From CAYQTL01 sp964420405 (GTDB lineage: Bacteria; Acidobacteriota; Thermoanaerobaculia; Thermoanaerobaculales; Sulfomarinibacteraceae): a DNA stretch of 64,000 nucleotides. This document shows, piece by piece, positions 44,459 through 53,750 of the stretch. The notes beneath the pieces were generated by a model. That model ran no database searches, had not been told where the DNA came from, and saw nothing but the letters and a program-made list of their open reading frames with translations. How positions within the stretch are numbered: the first letter of the stretch is position 1; each line of letters starts with the position of its first letter. Made by a program: the position numbers and the translations under genes. The stretch lies in assembly GCA_964420405.1 (NCBI GenBank), contig CAYQTL010000013.1:1-64000 (forward strand). The letters are read 5' to 3'.

Positions 44459-47400
44459 TCACCCCCGGGGAAGCTGCACCACCGCCCCGGCAGGCGCCGG
44501 CACCGTCCGCCGTGCCTCCCGCCGGCGCTCGACGAGCAGGTACAGGCACGGCACGAAGACCAGGGTCACCAGCATCGAGGTGAGCAGGCCGCCGACGACG
44601 ACCCGGGCGAGCGGCGCCTGGATCTCGCCGCCCTCGCCGAGCCCGATCGCCAGCGGCAGCATGCCGAGCACCGTCGTCAGGGTCGTCATCAGGATCGGCC
44701 GCAGCCGCCGCCGCCCACCGGCGACGAGGGCCTCGCGCAGGCCGAGCCCCTGCTCGCGCCGCATGAGGTTCACGTAGTCGACCAGCACGATCGCGTTGTT
44801 GACCACGATTCCGACCAGGACGATGGCGCCCAGGAACGAGTTCATGTTGAAGGTCGTGCCGGTGAGCAGCAGCGCCAGGGCGACCCCGACGGTCGCGAAC
44901 GGCACCGCGGTCATGATCACCAGCGGGTGGCGCAGCGACTCGAACTGCACGGCCATCACCGTGTACACCAGGAACAGCGCCAGGACGATGCCGATCGCCA
45001 GCTCGGCGAACACCTCCTGCTGCTCCTGGTACTCGCCGCCGAGGGTCACCGCGAAACCCTCAGGGACCTCGAGGCGCGCCAGCCCTACCTCGAGGTCGGC
45101 GACCACCGCGCCGAGGTCGCGGCCCTCGATGCCCGCGTTCACGCGCAGGACGCGCTGCTGGTTCTCCCGCGCGATGCTCGCCGGACCCTGCCGCCGCTCG
45201 ATCTCGGCGACCGCGGCCAGCGGGACCCGGCGGCCGTCGCCGGCGATGATCGGCAGGCTCTCGAGCTGCTCGACCGTCCGTCGCTCCGCCTCGGGCAGCA
45301 GCACCCGCACGTCGTACTCGTCGCCGCGCTCGCGGTAGCGGGTGGCGACCCGGCCCAGCACGTAGTGCTCGACGGTCTCGGCCACGTCCGCGCCCGACAG
45401 CCCGAGCTCGGCCGCGCGGCCGCGGTCCACCCGGACCATCACCTCGAGCTTGCCCTCCTCGCGGTCGACCCGCGGCCCCGCCACGCCGGGAACGGCGGCC
45501 ATCAGGTCCCGCACCCTCTCCCCGAGCCGCTCGGCGACCTCCAGGTCGTGCCCCCACACCTCCACCGACAGGCGGTCGCCGCCTCCCCGCAGCAGCCGCA
45601 TGAGGATGTTGGACGAGGACTCCCGGACCTGGATCTCGGCCCCCGGGGTGTCCACCAACGCCCGGCGGACGCGGGCGGCCGCCTCCCACACCGACAGCTC
45701 CCGCTGGGAGGCGGGCACCATCATCAGCTGCACGCCGCCCTGGTTGCCGGCGGCCGGCCGCCACCACGACTCCGGCCCGGCGCTGGTGATGACGTGCTCC
45801 AGGGCCGCGGCCGGCAGGACCGCGCGCACCCGCTGCTCGATCCGCTGCATCACCTCGATGGTTCTCTCCACCGGCGTCCCGACCGGCAGCTCGACGTCGA
45901 CGTCGAGCCGCCCCTCGTCGGTCTCCGGCATGAGCTCGAACCCGATCAGGGGGAACAGCAGCAGCGAGCCCGCGAGCAGCGCGACGGACACCACCAGCAC
46001 GCGCCCGGGCCGGCGCAGGACCCGCTCGAGCAGCCTCGCGTAACGGGAATCGAGCACCTCGAACAGGCGCCCCGAGGCGGCCCACAGGCGCCCCAGCGGT
46101 CCCGGCGGCGCCTCGCCGGGCGCCCGCAGCAGCTGTGCCGACGCGGACGGCACCAGCGTCAGGGCGACGGCCAGGGCGCACAGCAGTGCGAAGCACACCA
46201 CCACCGCCATCTCCTTGAAGAAGACGCCGGCGAAGCCCGGGATGAACACCACCGGCGCGAACACCGCCAGGGTCGTCAGGGTGCCGGCGAGGATCGCCAG
46301 GGACACCTCGCGGCTGCCCTCCACCGCCGCGTCCGGCCGGTTGAGGCCCTCGCCGCGCTTGCGGTGGATGTTCTCCAGCACCACGATCGAGCTGTCGACC
46401 AGCATGCCCACACCGAGGGCGATGCCGCCGAGGGAGATCACGTTCAGGCTGTAGTCGTACAGGTACATCAGCGCGAAGGTGGCGAGCACGCTGATCGGGA
46501 TCGCCGTCGCGACCACGGCGGTGGCACGCAGGTCACGCAGGAAGAAGAGCAGCACGCACACCGCCAGGATCGCGCCGAACAGCGCGCCCCGCTGGACGTT
46601 TCCCACCGCCTGCTCGATGAAGGTCGAGCCGTCCCACAGCACGCGCAGCTGCAGCCGGCCGGCGTAGTCGCGGTTGATCGCCCCGATCTCCGTCGCCAGG
46701 GCCCGCGCGACCTCGACGGTGTTCGCCCCGGAGCGCTTGTTGACGCTCATCCGGATGCCGGGCTCGCCGTCGATCCACAGCTCGTTGGTGAGCTCGCGGA
46801 AGGTGTCGGCGACGGTTCCCAGGTCGGAGACGCGCACTGGCCGCCCCTCGCGGGTGGTGACCACCGTGCGGCCGACCTCCTCCGGGCTGTCGAACTCCCC
46901 TACCGTGCGCACCAGCACCTCGCGCCCGATGGCGAGGGCGTCGCCGGCGGAGACGTTGCGGTTCTCCCGGGCGAGCGCGGCGCTCACCTGGGCCGCGGTG
47001 AGGTCGAGCGCGGCCAGCCGGTCCGGGTCGAGCTGGACCTGGATCTCCCGCACGCGGCCACCCCGGACCTGGACCGCGGCCACCCCTGGCACGCGCTCCA
47101 GCCGCCGCGACAGCGTCTCCTCCGCCAGGTAGCGCAGGCGCCGGGCGTCCCCCGAGCCGGACAGGCCGAGGAACGCCACCGGAAAGTCCGACAGGTTGAA
47201 CTTCCAGATCGACGGAGTCTCGGCGTCCTCTGGCAGCCGGGTACGCAGCCGGTCGAGCTGCTCGCGCACGTCGTTGACCGCCTCGTCGAGGTCCACGCCC
47301 CACTCGAAGCGCAGCGCCACCCGGCTCAGACCCTCGGCCGACACCGCCTCCAGCTCGTCCACCCCCTCGATGGTCGACAGCACCTGCTCGATCGGACGGG

Positions 47401-47590
47401 TGATCAGGGTCTCCATCTCCTCCGGCGCCACCCCCTCGTAGGAGGTGGTCACGGAGATGCGCGGCAGGTCGACCTCGGGCATCAGGTCCACCGCCAGCCG
47501 GCGGGCGCCGACGACGCCGAGCATCACGACCGCCAGGAACACCATGGCGGTGCCCACCGGACGGCGGACGGCGATCCGCGGGAGGTTCAC
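44459..47590 (-). CDS. RND-family efflux pump permease (HAE1 type)
   Basis: 1043 residues, the standard length. The architecture is RND. An N-terminal helix (VGTAMVFLAVVMLGVVGARR) is followed by a porter domain, helices 2-6 with GVGMLVDSSIVVLENIHRKR near residue 395, a second porter domain and helices 8-12 (LGAIVLVGIVVNNAIVLVDY). The proton-relay Asp pair of AcrB is reduced to a single Asp (LVDSS), common in the HAE1 branch. It should export lipophilic compounds with an adaptor and an outer-membrane channel. No channel gene is adjacent. The GTG start overlaps the adaptor stop (GTGA). Confidence 0.92.
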   Translation of the reverse strand: MNLPRIAVRRPVGTAMVFLAVVMLGVVGARRLAVDLMPEVDLPRISVTTSYEGVAPEEMETLITRPIEQVLSTIEGVDELEAVSAEGLSRVALRFEWGVDLDEAVNDVREQLDRLRTRLPEDAETPSIWKFNLSDFPVAFLGLSGSGDARRLRYLAEETLSRRLERVPGVAAVQVRGGRVREIQVQLDPDRLAALDLTAAQVSAALARENRNVSAGDALAIGREVLVRTVGEFDSPEEVGRTVVTTREGRPVRVSDLGTVADTFRELTNELWIDGEPGIRMSVNKRSGANTVEVARALATEIGAINRDYAGRLQLRVLWDGSTFIEQAVGNVQRGALFGAILAVCVLLFFLRDLRATAVVATAIPISVLATFALMYLYDYSLNVISLGGIALGVGMLVDSSIVVLENIHRKRGEGLNRPDAAVEGSREVSLAILAGTLTTLAVFAPVVFIPGFAGVFFKEMAVVVCFALLCALAVALTLVPSASAQLLRAPGEAPPGPLGRLWAASGRLFEVLDSRYARLLERVLRRPGRVLVVSVALLAGSLLLFPLIGFELMPETDEGRLDVDVELPVGTPVERTIEVMQRIEQRVRAVLPAAALEHVITSAGPESWWRPAAGNQGGVQLMMVPASQRELSVWEAAARVRRALVDTPGAEIQVRESSSNILMRLLRGGGDRLSVEVWGHDLEVAERLGERVRDLMAAVPGVAGPRVDREEGKLEVMVRVDRGRAAELGLSGADVAETVEHYVLGRVATRYRERGDEYDVRVLLPEAERRTVEQLESLPIIAGDGRRVPLAAVAEIERRQGPASIARENQQRVLRVNAGIEGRDLGAVVADLEVGLARLEVPEGFAVTLGGEYQEQQEVFAELAIGIVLALFLVYTVMAVQFESLRHPLVIMTAVPFATVGVALALLLTGTTFNMNSFLGAIVLVGIVVNNAIVLVDYVNLMRREQGLGLREALVAGGRRRLRPILMTTLTTVLGMLPLAIGLGEGGEIQAPLARVVVGGLLTSMLVTLVFVPCLYLLVERRREARRTVPAPAGAVVQLPRG

Positions 47591-48870
47591 CGGTCCACCT
47601 CGGGCTCCGCCGCCGTCGGCGGCGCGCTACCCGGTCCCTCCACGACCACAACCTGGCTTCCTTCGGCGAGCTGCTCGTGGCCGAGGGTCAGCACGCGCTC
47701 GCCCGGCTCCAGGTCGCCGGTCACCGCCGCGGTCTCGCCCTCGAGCTCGAGCACGCGGACCCGCCGCCAGGCGGCCTCCCCGGCCGGACCGTCGCCGGCG
47801 ACCGTGAACACCCCCCGCCGCACCTCACCCTCGACCAGCCTCTCGACCACCGCCGCGCCAGGCACCAGCACGGCGTCCGCGATCTGCGCGAGCTCGACCC
47901 GGACGTCGGCGTACATCCCCGGCCGGAGCGCCGCGTCCTGCTGCGTCAGCTCGCCCTCCACCAGAACCGTGCGGTCGCTGCGGGACACCTCGCCCGCGAT
48001 CCGCACCACCGTCCCCCGAAACGTGCGATCCCCCGTCGCGTGGGTCGCGACCGTGAAGGGCGCACCCACCGCCAGCTGACCCAGCAGCCGCTCCGGCGCC
48101 CGGAACTGCACGAGCAACCTACCCTCCTCGACGACCCGGACGATCGGGGTCCCCGGCTGCACCACCGCGCCAGGGTCCAGGAACCGCTGCGCCACCGTGC
48201 CCGCGAACGGCGCCCGCACCCGGGTCTCCGCGAGCTGCTCGTCCAACCGCGACGCGCGCGCCCTCGCCTGCTCGATCTGCGCCTCCACCGCTGCGACCTC
48301 CGCACGCGTCGTCTCCAGCTGGGCCTCGAACCCCTCGAGCTCCTGCTCCGAGATCAGGTTCACGGCCGCGAGCTGCTCGGCCCGCCGCAGCTGGCTGTGG
48401 GCCTCGCTCCGGCGCGCCTCGGCCCGGCGCAGGTTCGCCTCGAGGACCCGCACCTGCTCGCCCTGCTCCTGCCGCTCGCGGAAAAGCTCGGCGGCGTCGA
48501 TCACGGCCACCGTGTCGCCGGCGGCGACCCTGTCACCCGGCCGCACCAGGACCGACTCCAGCCGGCCGGCGACCCGCGGCGACAGCGCCGCCGCCTCGCC
48601 GACCAGCTCGCCGGGAAGCTGCCGCCGGACCGTCAGGTCGCCGCGCTCGGCGAGCGTCGCCCGCACCGGCGTCGGTCGCCCCGCCGGACCCTCCGTCTGC
48701 GGCTCACCGCCGTCGCGCAACGCCAGCACGGCGACCGCGACCACCGCCAGCAGCGCCAGTGCGGCGCTCCACCACAGTCGCCGGCGACGCCGGGAGAGGT
48801 CGTCGTCGGGCCGGGGCTCGTCCGCCGACGGTCCCGGACCGTCCGGACGGTGCGCACGCTCGTGCTGCAT
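47587..48870 (-). CDS. RND efflux periplasmic adaptor (membrane fusion protein)
   Basis: 427 residues. A basic N-terminus and one helix (LWWSAALALLAVVAVAVLAL) anchor it in the inner membrane. Domains in order are barrel-sandwich half (VAGRLESVLVRPGDRVAAGD), a long alpha-hairpin coiled coil (about 120-200), the other lipoyl half (TRVRAPFAGTVAQRFLDPGA), a beta-barrel domain and a membrane-proximal domain. It links the RND pump to an outer-membrane channel. It is first in a two-gene operon with the pump. TAGAAT at 48930-48925 on the minus strand is a candidate -10, and the ATG follows GGAGGAGGAACCC. Confidence 0.9.
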   Translation of the reverse strand: MQHERAHRPDGPGPSADEPRPDDDLSRRRRRLWWSAALALLAVVAVAVLALRDGGEPQTEGPAGRPTPVRATLAERGDLTVRRQLPGELVGEAAALSPRVAGRLESVLVRPGDRVAAGDTVAVIDAAELFRERQEQGEQVRVLEANLRRAEARRSEAHSQLRRAEQLAAVNLISEQELEGFEAQLETTRAEVAAVEAQIEQARARASRLDEQLAETRVRAPFAGTVAQRFLDPGAVVQPGTPIVRVVEEGRLLVQFRAPERLLGQLAVGAPFTVATHATGDRTFRGTVVRIAGEVSRSDRTVLVEGELTQQDAALRPGMYADVRVELAQIADAVLVPGAAVVERLVEGEVRRGVFTVAGDGPAGEAAWRRVRVLELEGETAAVTGDLEPGERVLTLGHEQLAEGSQVVVVEGPGSAPPTAAEPEVDR

Positions 48871-49151
48871 CAATGGGTTCCTCCTCCGCCGGGCGATCCC
48901 TCGCGGGCAGCCGGCGGTCACGTGATTCTACGCCGGATGACGGAATCGGTTGCATCGGGGCTCGGTCGTCCGCCGCGCACCTTCAACGCCGTCGAGGAGC
49001 GGTCTCAGGATCCGATCGGTTTCCCGTGGCACGGGTGCCCCGAACCACTGGCCGCCGCCGGGGCACGCCGCGACCCGAGCCACAGGGTCGAGCCCTGGAC
49101 CCGAGGCGGCGACCGTGACGCGGCAGGACTGTGCGGCATACTGTCCAGGTC

Positions 49152-49402
49152 ATGAGGTCCATCACATTCACCGAGGCTCGAGCCACTCTCGCCGAGACGA
49201 TCGACAGGGTCTGCGAGGACCATGCGCCTGTCACGGTCACCAAGCGCAGAGACGCGGCGGTCGTGATGATCTCGCTGGAGGACTAGAGTCCCTGGTCGAG
49301 ACGGCCTATCTGCTCAGCAGCCCACGGAACGCACGACGGCTCCTCGAGTCGATCCAGGAGCTCGAGCGCGGCGACGGCACCGAGCGGGAGCTCATCGAGT
49401 GA
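49152..49402 (+). pseudogene. yefM: yefM-type antitoxin, broken by a one-base deletion
   Basis: The ATG opens MRSITFTEARATLAETIDRV and reads to MISLED, a typical YefM/Phd N-terminal DNA-binding domain. A TAG stop at 49284-49286 then truncates it at 44 residues. In the +1 frame the text continues exactly as a YefM C-terminus: ESLVETAYLLSSPRNARRL, then ending ERGDGTERELIE. The expected SLED-Y-ES has lost one base of the Tyr codon (TAC became TA). The span of 251 bases is one short of a whole number of codons. The toxin-neutralising C-terminal helix is therefore not made unless frameshifting occurs. The intended stop overlaps the toxin GTG. Confidence 0.88.
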
Positions 49403-49653
49403 GGATCGTGTTCTCCTCCACGTCGTGGGAGGGGTACCTGCACCGGCAGACGGCCGACCGGCGGATCCTGAAGAGGATCAACCTCCTGATCAACGAGATC
49501 CGCCGCGATCCCTTCGACGGGATCGGCAAGCCGGGGCCGCTGCGCAACGCCCTCGCGGGCTACTGGTCGCGCAGGATCAACGACGAGCACCGACTGGTGT
49601 ACCGGATCGAGGGCGACTCCCTCTTCATCGCCCAGGTCCGCTACCACTACTGA
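49399..49653 (+). CDS. yoeB: YoeB-family toxin, probably inactive (Glu46 to Gly)
   Basis: 84 residues, the same length as E. coli YoeB, and alignable without gaps from FSSTSWEGYLHRQTADRRI to QVRYHY. The catalytic residues R65, H83 and Y84 are present. The general-base position 46, Glu in the family motif KPEPL, is Gly here (KPGPL; codon GGG, one base from GAG). E46 is needed for mRNA cleavage in characterised YoeB. The product should therefore be a weak or dead ribonuclease that may still bind ribosomes or antitoxin. The GTG start overlaps the ancestral antitoxin stop. A dead toxin explains how the antitoxin frameshift was tolerated. Confidence 0.88.
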   Translation: MRIVFSSTSWEGYLHRQTADRRILKRINLLINEIRRDPFDGIGKPGPLRNALAGYWSRRINDEHRLVYRIEGDSLFIAQVRYHY

Positions 49654-49962
49654 AGGCTGCGGCGCCGGCGATCTGCCGGCAGTCGGGGTCGGAGAGGAAC
49701 GGGACCGGGTCCGACGGGTCGCAGGTGAACGAGTCGGGCGGCTGCTCGCCGGGCGGCTCGGCGCTTGAGCGTCGCAGGCGCCTGCCGGGCGGTCCGGATC
49801 CGGGACGTCTCACGACGCTGCCGCGGCTGGACCGTCGTCAGACGTCCCCGGCGCGGTCGAAGACGACGCGGAAGCCGTCCTGCCGTGGACGAGGGCGATG
49901 CTCACTCGCTGCACAGCGGCCCGCCCGGTGGTACGATCGCGGAGAGCTCCAAGGAGGTCGTC
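49654..49962. other. 309-base gap with possible gene-tail remnant
   Basis: The gap follows the toxin gene. On the minus strand near 49848-49920 a short frame reads RCAASEHRPRPRQDGFRVVF, then DRAGDV and stop. It resembles the C-terminus of formylglycine-generating-enzyme-like (SUMF1) domains. The plus strand has TACGAT (49932-49937), a candidate -10 for the next gene. Nothing else was recognised. Confidence 0.35.
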
Positions 49963-52122
49963 ATGGTCAGCCGGCTTGTCGCATCACGCCTGCTCGCGAT
50001 GCTCGTGTGCCTGGCCGTCGCCACACCTGTCGTCGCGGGTTTCGCCTCGACGGACACGTACCTGGCATCGACCGGGCGGGGCTCCGGCAACCAGGGCTCG
50101 GAGTGGTACACGACCGTGTGGGTCCACAACCCGAACGACAGCGACGCCACCGTCCGGTTCACGTTTCTCGAACGCAACCGCAGCAACACCTCACCGCTCT
50201 CCTTCGACGACACGGTGCCGGCCAACTCGGTGCGCGCGTACAACGACGCCGTCTCGACGCTGTTCGGCGTGGAGGAGTTCGGCGCCATCCGCGTCCTGTC
50301 CGACGTCCCGATCGTGGTGGTGAGCCGGATCTACTCGCAGACCGGCGACAGCGAGCGGGACTCCGCCGGGCAGTTCCTCAGCGGCGTGCCGGCCTCGTTC
50401 GCGATCGGCCTGGGCGAGGCGACGGACCTGGTCGGCGTCCGCCAGCACACGCCGGCCGACTCGTGGAACTTCCGCTACAACTACGGGCTCGTCGAGACCG
50501 CCGGCGGGTCCGCCACGGTGAGGATCACCGCCTTCCACCAGAACGCCGGCCTGACGGCGGACACGACGGTGGCGCTGAGGCCCTACGAGGCGAAGCAGTG
50601 GAACGTGGCGGACCTGCTCGACGGCGGCAGGGCGTGGAACTGGCGGCTCCACGTCGAGGTGGTCGAGGGCGCGGGAAAGGTGATCGCGTTCGGCTCCGGG
50701 ATCGCCAACGGCTCGAACGACCCCTCGACCTTCGAGATGCAGTTCAGGGACTCGCTGCTGGCCGACGGCCCGGGTGGGCTGACGCTGCCGTTCACAGGCT
50801 CGGCGAGCGCGGACGGCCGCGCCGCGTTCGACATCACCAACACGTCGGCAGCGTCCGGCAGCGGGATCGCCGGGCGGGGTGTCGGATCGGGGGGAGAGTT
50901 CTCGTCGACCGACGGCAGCGCCGTCGCGACCCTCGGGCTGAGCGATACCGGCGGCACCGGCATCTGGGCCGTCGGCAACCAGGAGGGCGGCTACTTCCAG
51001 GACGCGGACGGCACCGGTCAGGCCTGGGTCGCGCGCGGGGACCGCGGAATCGAGGCCACGGGGAGCGGAATCGGCGGCGCCTTCTGGACGCCCGACAACG
51101 TCTCGCTCGCGAACGCCGCCACGACGACCAGCGGCATCGAGGCGTTCGGCCCCGAGCAGGGCGGCCTGTTCGGCGACACCGACCAGACCGCGTGGGCGTC
51201 GGTGGCCCACGGCAACGCCGGCATCAGCGCCACCGGCGACGAGATGGGCGGCTGGTTCTCCCAGGCCGACGGCGACTCCCAGGCCTACGTCGCCAGCGGC
51301 GGCTCCGGAATCGTCGCCCTCGGCGAGGACACCGGCGGGTACTTTCAGAACACGGCCGACGCGTCGGCGGCGCACCTCGGGCACAACGGCTTCGGCATCG
51401 AGGGATTCGGCGCACTCGCGGGAGGCTCGTTCACCTGCACGCCGGGGTCCGCCACCGCGGTCGCGGCGGACGGCGACCGCGGCCTCACCGCGAGCGGCGA
51501 CGAGATGGGAGCCCGCTTCGAGGACCTGGACGACGGCACCTGGACGACCGTCGCCGAGGGCGCCGCGACCGTCGCCGGGAACGGGACCAAGAGCTTCGTG
51601 CAGAACCATCCCGACGATCCCACCCGGGTGATCGTGTACACCGCCCTCGAGGGCGACGAGGTCGGCACCTACACCCGCGGCTCGGCGCGCCTCGCCGGCG
51701 GCGAGGTCCGGATCACCCTGGGTGAGACGTTCCGGTGGGTGACCAACCCCGACCTGGGCCTGACGGTCCACCTGACCCCCGTCGGCTCCTGGTCGCAGCT
51801 GTACGTCGCCGAGAGGTCGACCCGCGAGCTGGTCGTGCGCAGTGCCGGTGGCGACCCGGAGGCCCGGTTCGACTACGTCGTCATGGGCCTGCGGATCGGC
51901 TTCGAGGAGTCGAGCGTGGTGCAGGAGAAGCGGATCGAGGCGCCGATTCCGTCGATGGCGTCGGCCGAGGAGCGCTACCGGCGCGAGCCGGAGCTGCGCG
52001 ACTCCACCGCCCGCGCGCGGTTCGAGGCGATGCAGCGCGACATCGGCGAACCGCCGCCCACCGAGCTTTCGCGGTCGGAGGCGCTCGCCGAAGCCATCGG
52101 ACGGGCCGGCCCCCAGCGGTAG
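49963..52122 (+). CDS. Secreted protein with glycine-rich tail-fibre-like repeats
   Basis: 719 residues with a signal peptide (LLAMLVCLAVATPVVAG). Residues about 35-265 share motif order with the secreted protein at 6669: EWYTTVWVHNP, then PIVVVSRIYSQTG and a NYGLVET block. Residues about 280-540 hold roughly eight repeats of the form G-I-x-A-x-G-x-x-x-G-G-x-F-x-x-x-D-G-x-x-x-A-x-V-A. They resemble the glycine-rich trimeric repeats of tail-fibre or surface-fibre proteins. From 540 a compact domain follows (KSFVQNHPDDPTRVIVYTAL, GTYTRGSARL, STRELVVRSAGG). The last 50 residues are charged and helical. There is no DGFE tail. AAGGAGGTCGTC directly precedes the ATG. Confidence 0.75.
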   Translation: MVSRLVASRLLAMLVCLAVATPVVAGFASTDTYLASTGRGSGNQGSEWYTTVWVHNPNDSDATVRFTFLERNRSNTSPLSFDDTVPANSVRAYNDAVSTLFGVEEFGAIRVLSDVPIVVVSRIYSQTGDSERDSAGQFLSGVPASFAIGLGEATDLVGVRQHTPADSWNFRYNYGLVETAGGSATVRITAFHQNAGLTADTTVALRPYEAKQWNVADLLDGGRAWNWRLHVEVVEGAGKVIAFGSGIANGSNDPSTFEMQFRDSLLADGPGGLTLPFTGSASADGRAAFDITNTSAASGSGIAGRGVGSGGEFSSTDGSAVATLGLSDTGGTGIWAVGNQEGGYFQDADGTGQAWVARGDRGIEATGSGIGGAFWTPDNVSLANAATTTSGIEAFGPEQGGLFGDTDQTAWASVAHGNAGISATGDEMGGWFSQADGDSQAYVASGGSGIVALGEDTGGYFQNTADASAAHLGHNGFGIEGFGALAGGSFTCTPGSATAVAADGDRGLTASGDEMGARFEDLDDGTWTTVAEGAATVAGNGTKSFVQNHPDDPTRVIVYTALEGDEVGTYTRGSARLAGGEVRITLGETFRWVTNPDLGLTVHLTPVGSWSQLYVAERSTRELVVRSAGGDPEARFDYVVMGLRIGFEESSVVQEKRIEAPIPSMASAEERYRREPELRDSTARARFEAMQRDIGEPPPTELSRSEALAEAIGRAGPQR

Positions 52123-52412
52123 CTCCTGATCCGGCCAGGCGCGACAGGCCACCGCGCCGACGCCCTGCGCGCCAGGGAGGCCACGCGCATGGACACTCCC
52201 GTCCCGACATCGGCGGCTGCGGCTCTACGGCTGATGAGGACTCGGCCGTCCCCAGCTGCTCAGGACCCTGTCGCTTCCCCCGCTGCGGCGACGATCGACG
52301 CTCCGGCATCGAACCGCGGGCACCGATCCAGCCGTCGTCCTCTCCACCCCGGCCCGGGGAGGAGCGAAACCTCGTCTGAGCGACCCGACTGCGGCCGCCG
52401 AGATCGCGCGAA

Positions 52413-53750
52413 TCATCCTCCCCAGGGGAGAAGCGAGCGCAGCGCGTCGCCGATCTGCTGGAGGGCGGGCGCCGAGTAGACGTAGTTGACCATCACCCCG
52501 CACGACTCTTCGAGGCCGCGCGGGGTGGTGTTGGCGGCGAAGTTGACGTTGCGCGCGGACAGCGTCGCGCCGTTGCCGAGGTGGAAACCGGCGACCGGGT
52601 TGAGCGGCCGCCCGCGACGGTCGCACTCCTCGGCGAGGTAGGTGTACGCGATCTCACACAGCGGCCGGCGCAGCGCCCGGACGACCGGGCGATCCTCGAT
52701 CCAGGACGGGTCGAGGAGGATCTCGTGGAGGGCGGCGGCGAGCTCCGCCGGGTCATCGCTGGCGGGGTCGCGGCCTGATCGGGAGAGGATCGTCGCCCGG
52801 CCGCGGCCCGAGAGCCTCGCGAGGACGTCCTCACGGGTGGCCTGCACGCCGAGGTCGTCGCCGCGCAGGACGGGCAGAAGGTACCGATCACGGAAGCCGG
52901 GCACCGGGCTCAGCGTGGCCAGGGTGCGCACGCCGGGGTGACGTTCCCGCAGGGCTTCGGTGACGCGGGCGAGCAGGACCCGGCCGAGGCCGAGGCCGGC
53001 GAGGCCGTTCTGGGTGTTGTTGATCGAGTAGAAGATCGCGGTGTTGGGGTCGGTCACCGGCTCGCGGTCGCGCCGCCGCTCGTCGATGATGTCGTGGATC
53101 GAGCGGATCAGCCCCCGCGCCAGGGCGACCTCGATGAACACCACCGGCTCGGACGGCATCGCGGCGTGGTACAGCGCGAAGCACCGGCGGTCGGCGCCGA
53201 GGCGACGGCCCATCTCCTCGAGCCGGACCATCGGGTGGACCAGCTCGCGCTCCTTGAGGAACCGGATCTTGGCGAACGACGACGAGTGGTCGATCTCCTC
53301 CAGGAACAGGAAGCCGTGGAAGAACCAGCCGTTCAGGAGGTCGGCGATGTCGCGCTCCAGCAGGGCGACGTCGTCACGCCCCGAGCGCTGGGCGTCGAGG
53401 ACGTCGGCGCGCATCTCGACCAGCTGCGACACGCCGCCGGTCGCCGCCGCGAGCTCCTCGAGGGCACGCCGCCGGGGCGAGGCCAGCGCCGTGCGCAGCC
53501 CGTCGAGGCGCTCGGCCCAGGCGGCGCGCGGCTCACCCACGGCGTCGAGGGTCGCCCGCAGATGGGGCTCGACAACGTCGGGTGCGAGCTCGAGACCGCT
53601 CGACGCGGCGGCGAAGAGCTCCGCCCGCTGGGCGGCCTCGAGCCCACGGTAGCGCTCCCGGAACCTCTCCACCAGGGCCGGCCGACGGTCGTCCGCCTCG
53701 GCGATCTCGGCAAGCAGCTCCACCAGGCGTCGCGCCTTCCTCGAGGTCAT
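52413..53750 (-). CDS. Malonyl-CoA decarboxylase
   Basis: 445 residues. The N-terminal helical domain (1-130) and the GNAT-like C-terminal domain both fit the family. Signatures are NGWFFHGFLFLEEIDHSS near 150, FYSINNTQNGLAGLGLGR near 255, and the C-terminal FHLGNGATLSARNVNFAANT followed by GLEESCGVMVNYVY. The His in FHLGNGA is the expected catalytic base. It converts malonyl-CoA to acetyl-CoA. No malonyl-CoA synthetase or transporter is adjacent. The ATG at 53750 has no ribosome site but a TACCAT box 6 bases upstream, so a leaderless message is plausible. Confidence 0.92.
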   Translation of the reverse strand: MTSRKARRLVELLAEIAEADDRRPALVERFRERYRGLEAAQRAELFAAASSGLELAPDVVEPHLRATLDAVGEPRAAWAERLDGLRTALASPRRRALEELAAATGGVSQLVEMRADVLDAQRSGRDDVALLERDIADLLNGWFFHGFLFLEEIDHSSSFAKIRFLKERELVHPMVRLEEMGRRLGADRRCFALYHAAMPSEPVVFIEVALARGLIRSIHDIIDERRRDREPVTDPNTAIFYSINNTQNGLAGLGLGRVLLARVTEALRERHPGVRTLATLSPVPGFRDRYLLPVLRGDDLGVQATREDVLARLSGRGRATILSRSGRDPASDDPAELAAALHEILLDPSWIEDRPVVRALRRPLCEIAYTYLAEECDRRGRPLNPVAGFHLGNGATLSARNVNFAANTTPRGLEESCGVMVNYVYSAPALQQIGDALRSLLPWGG

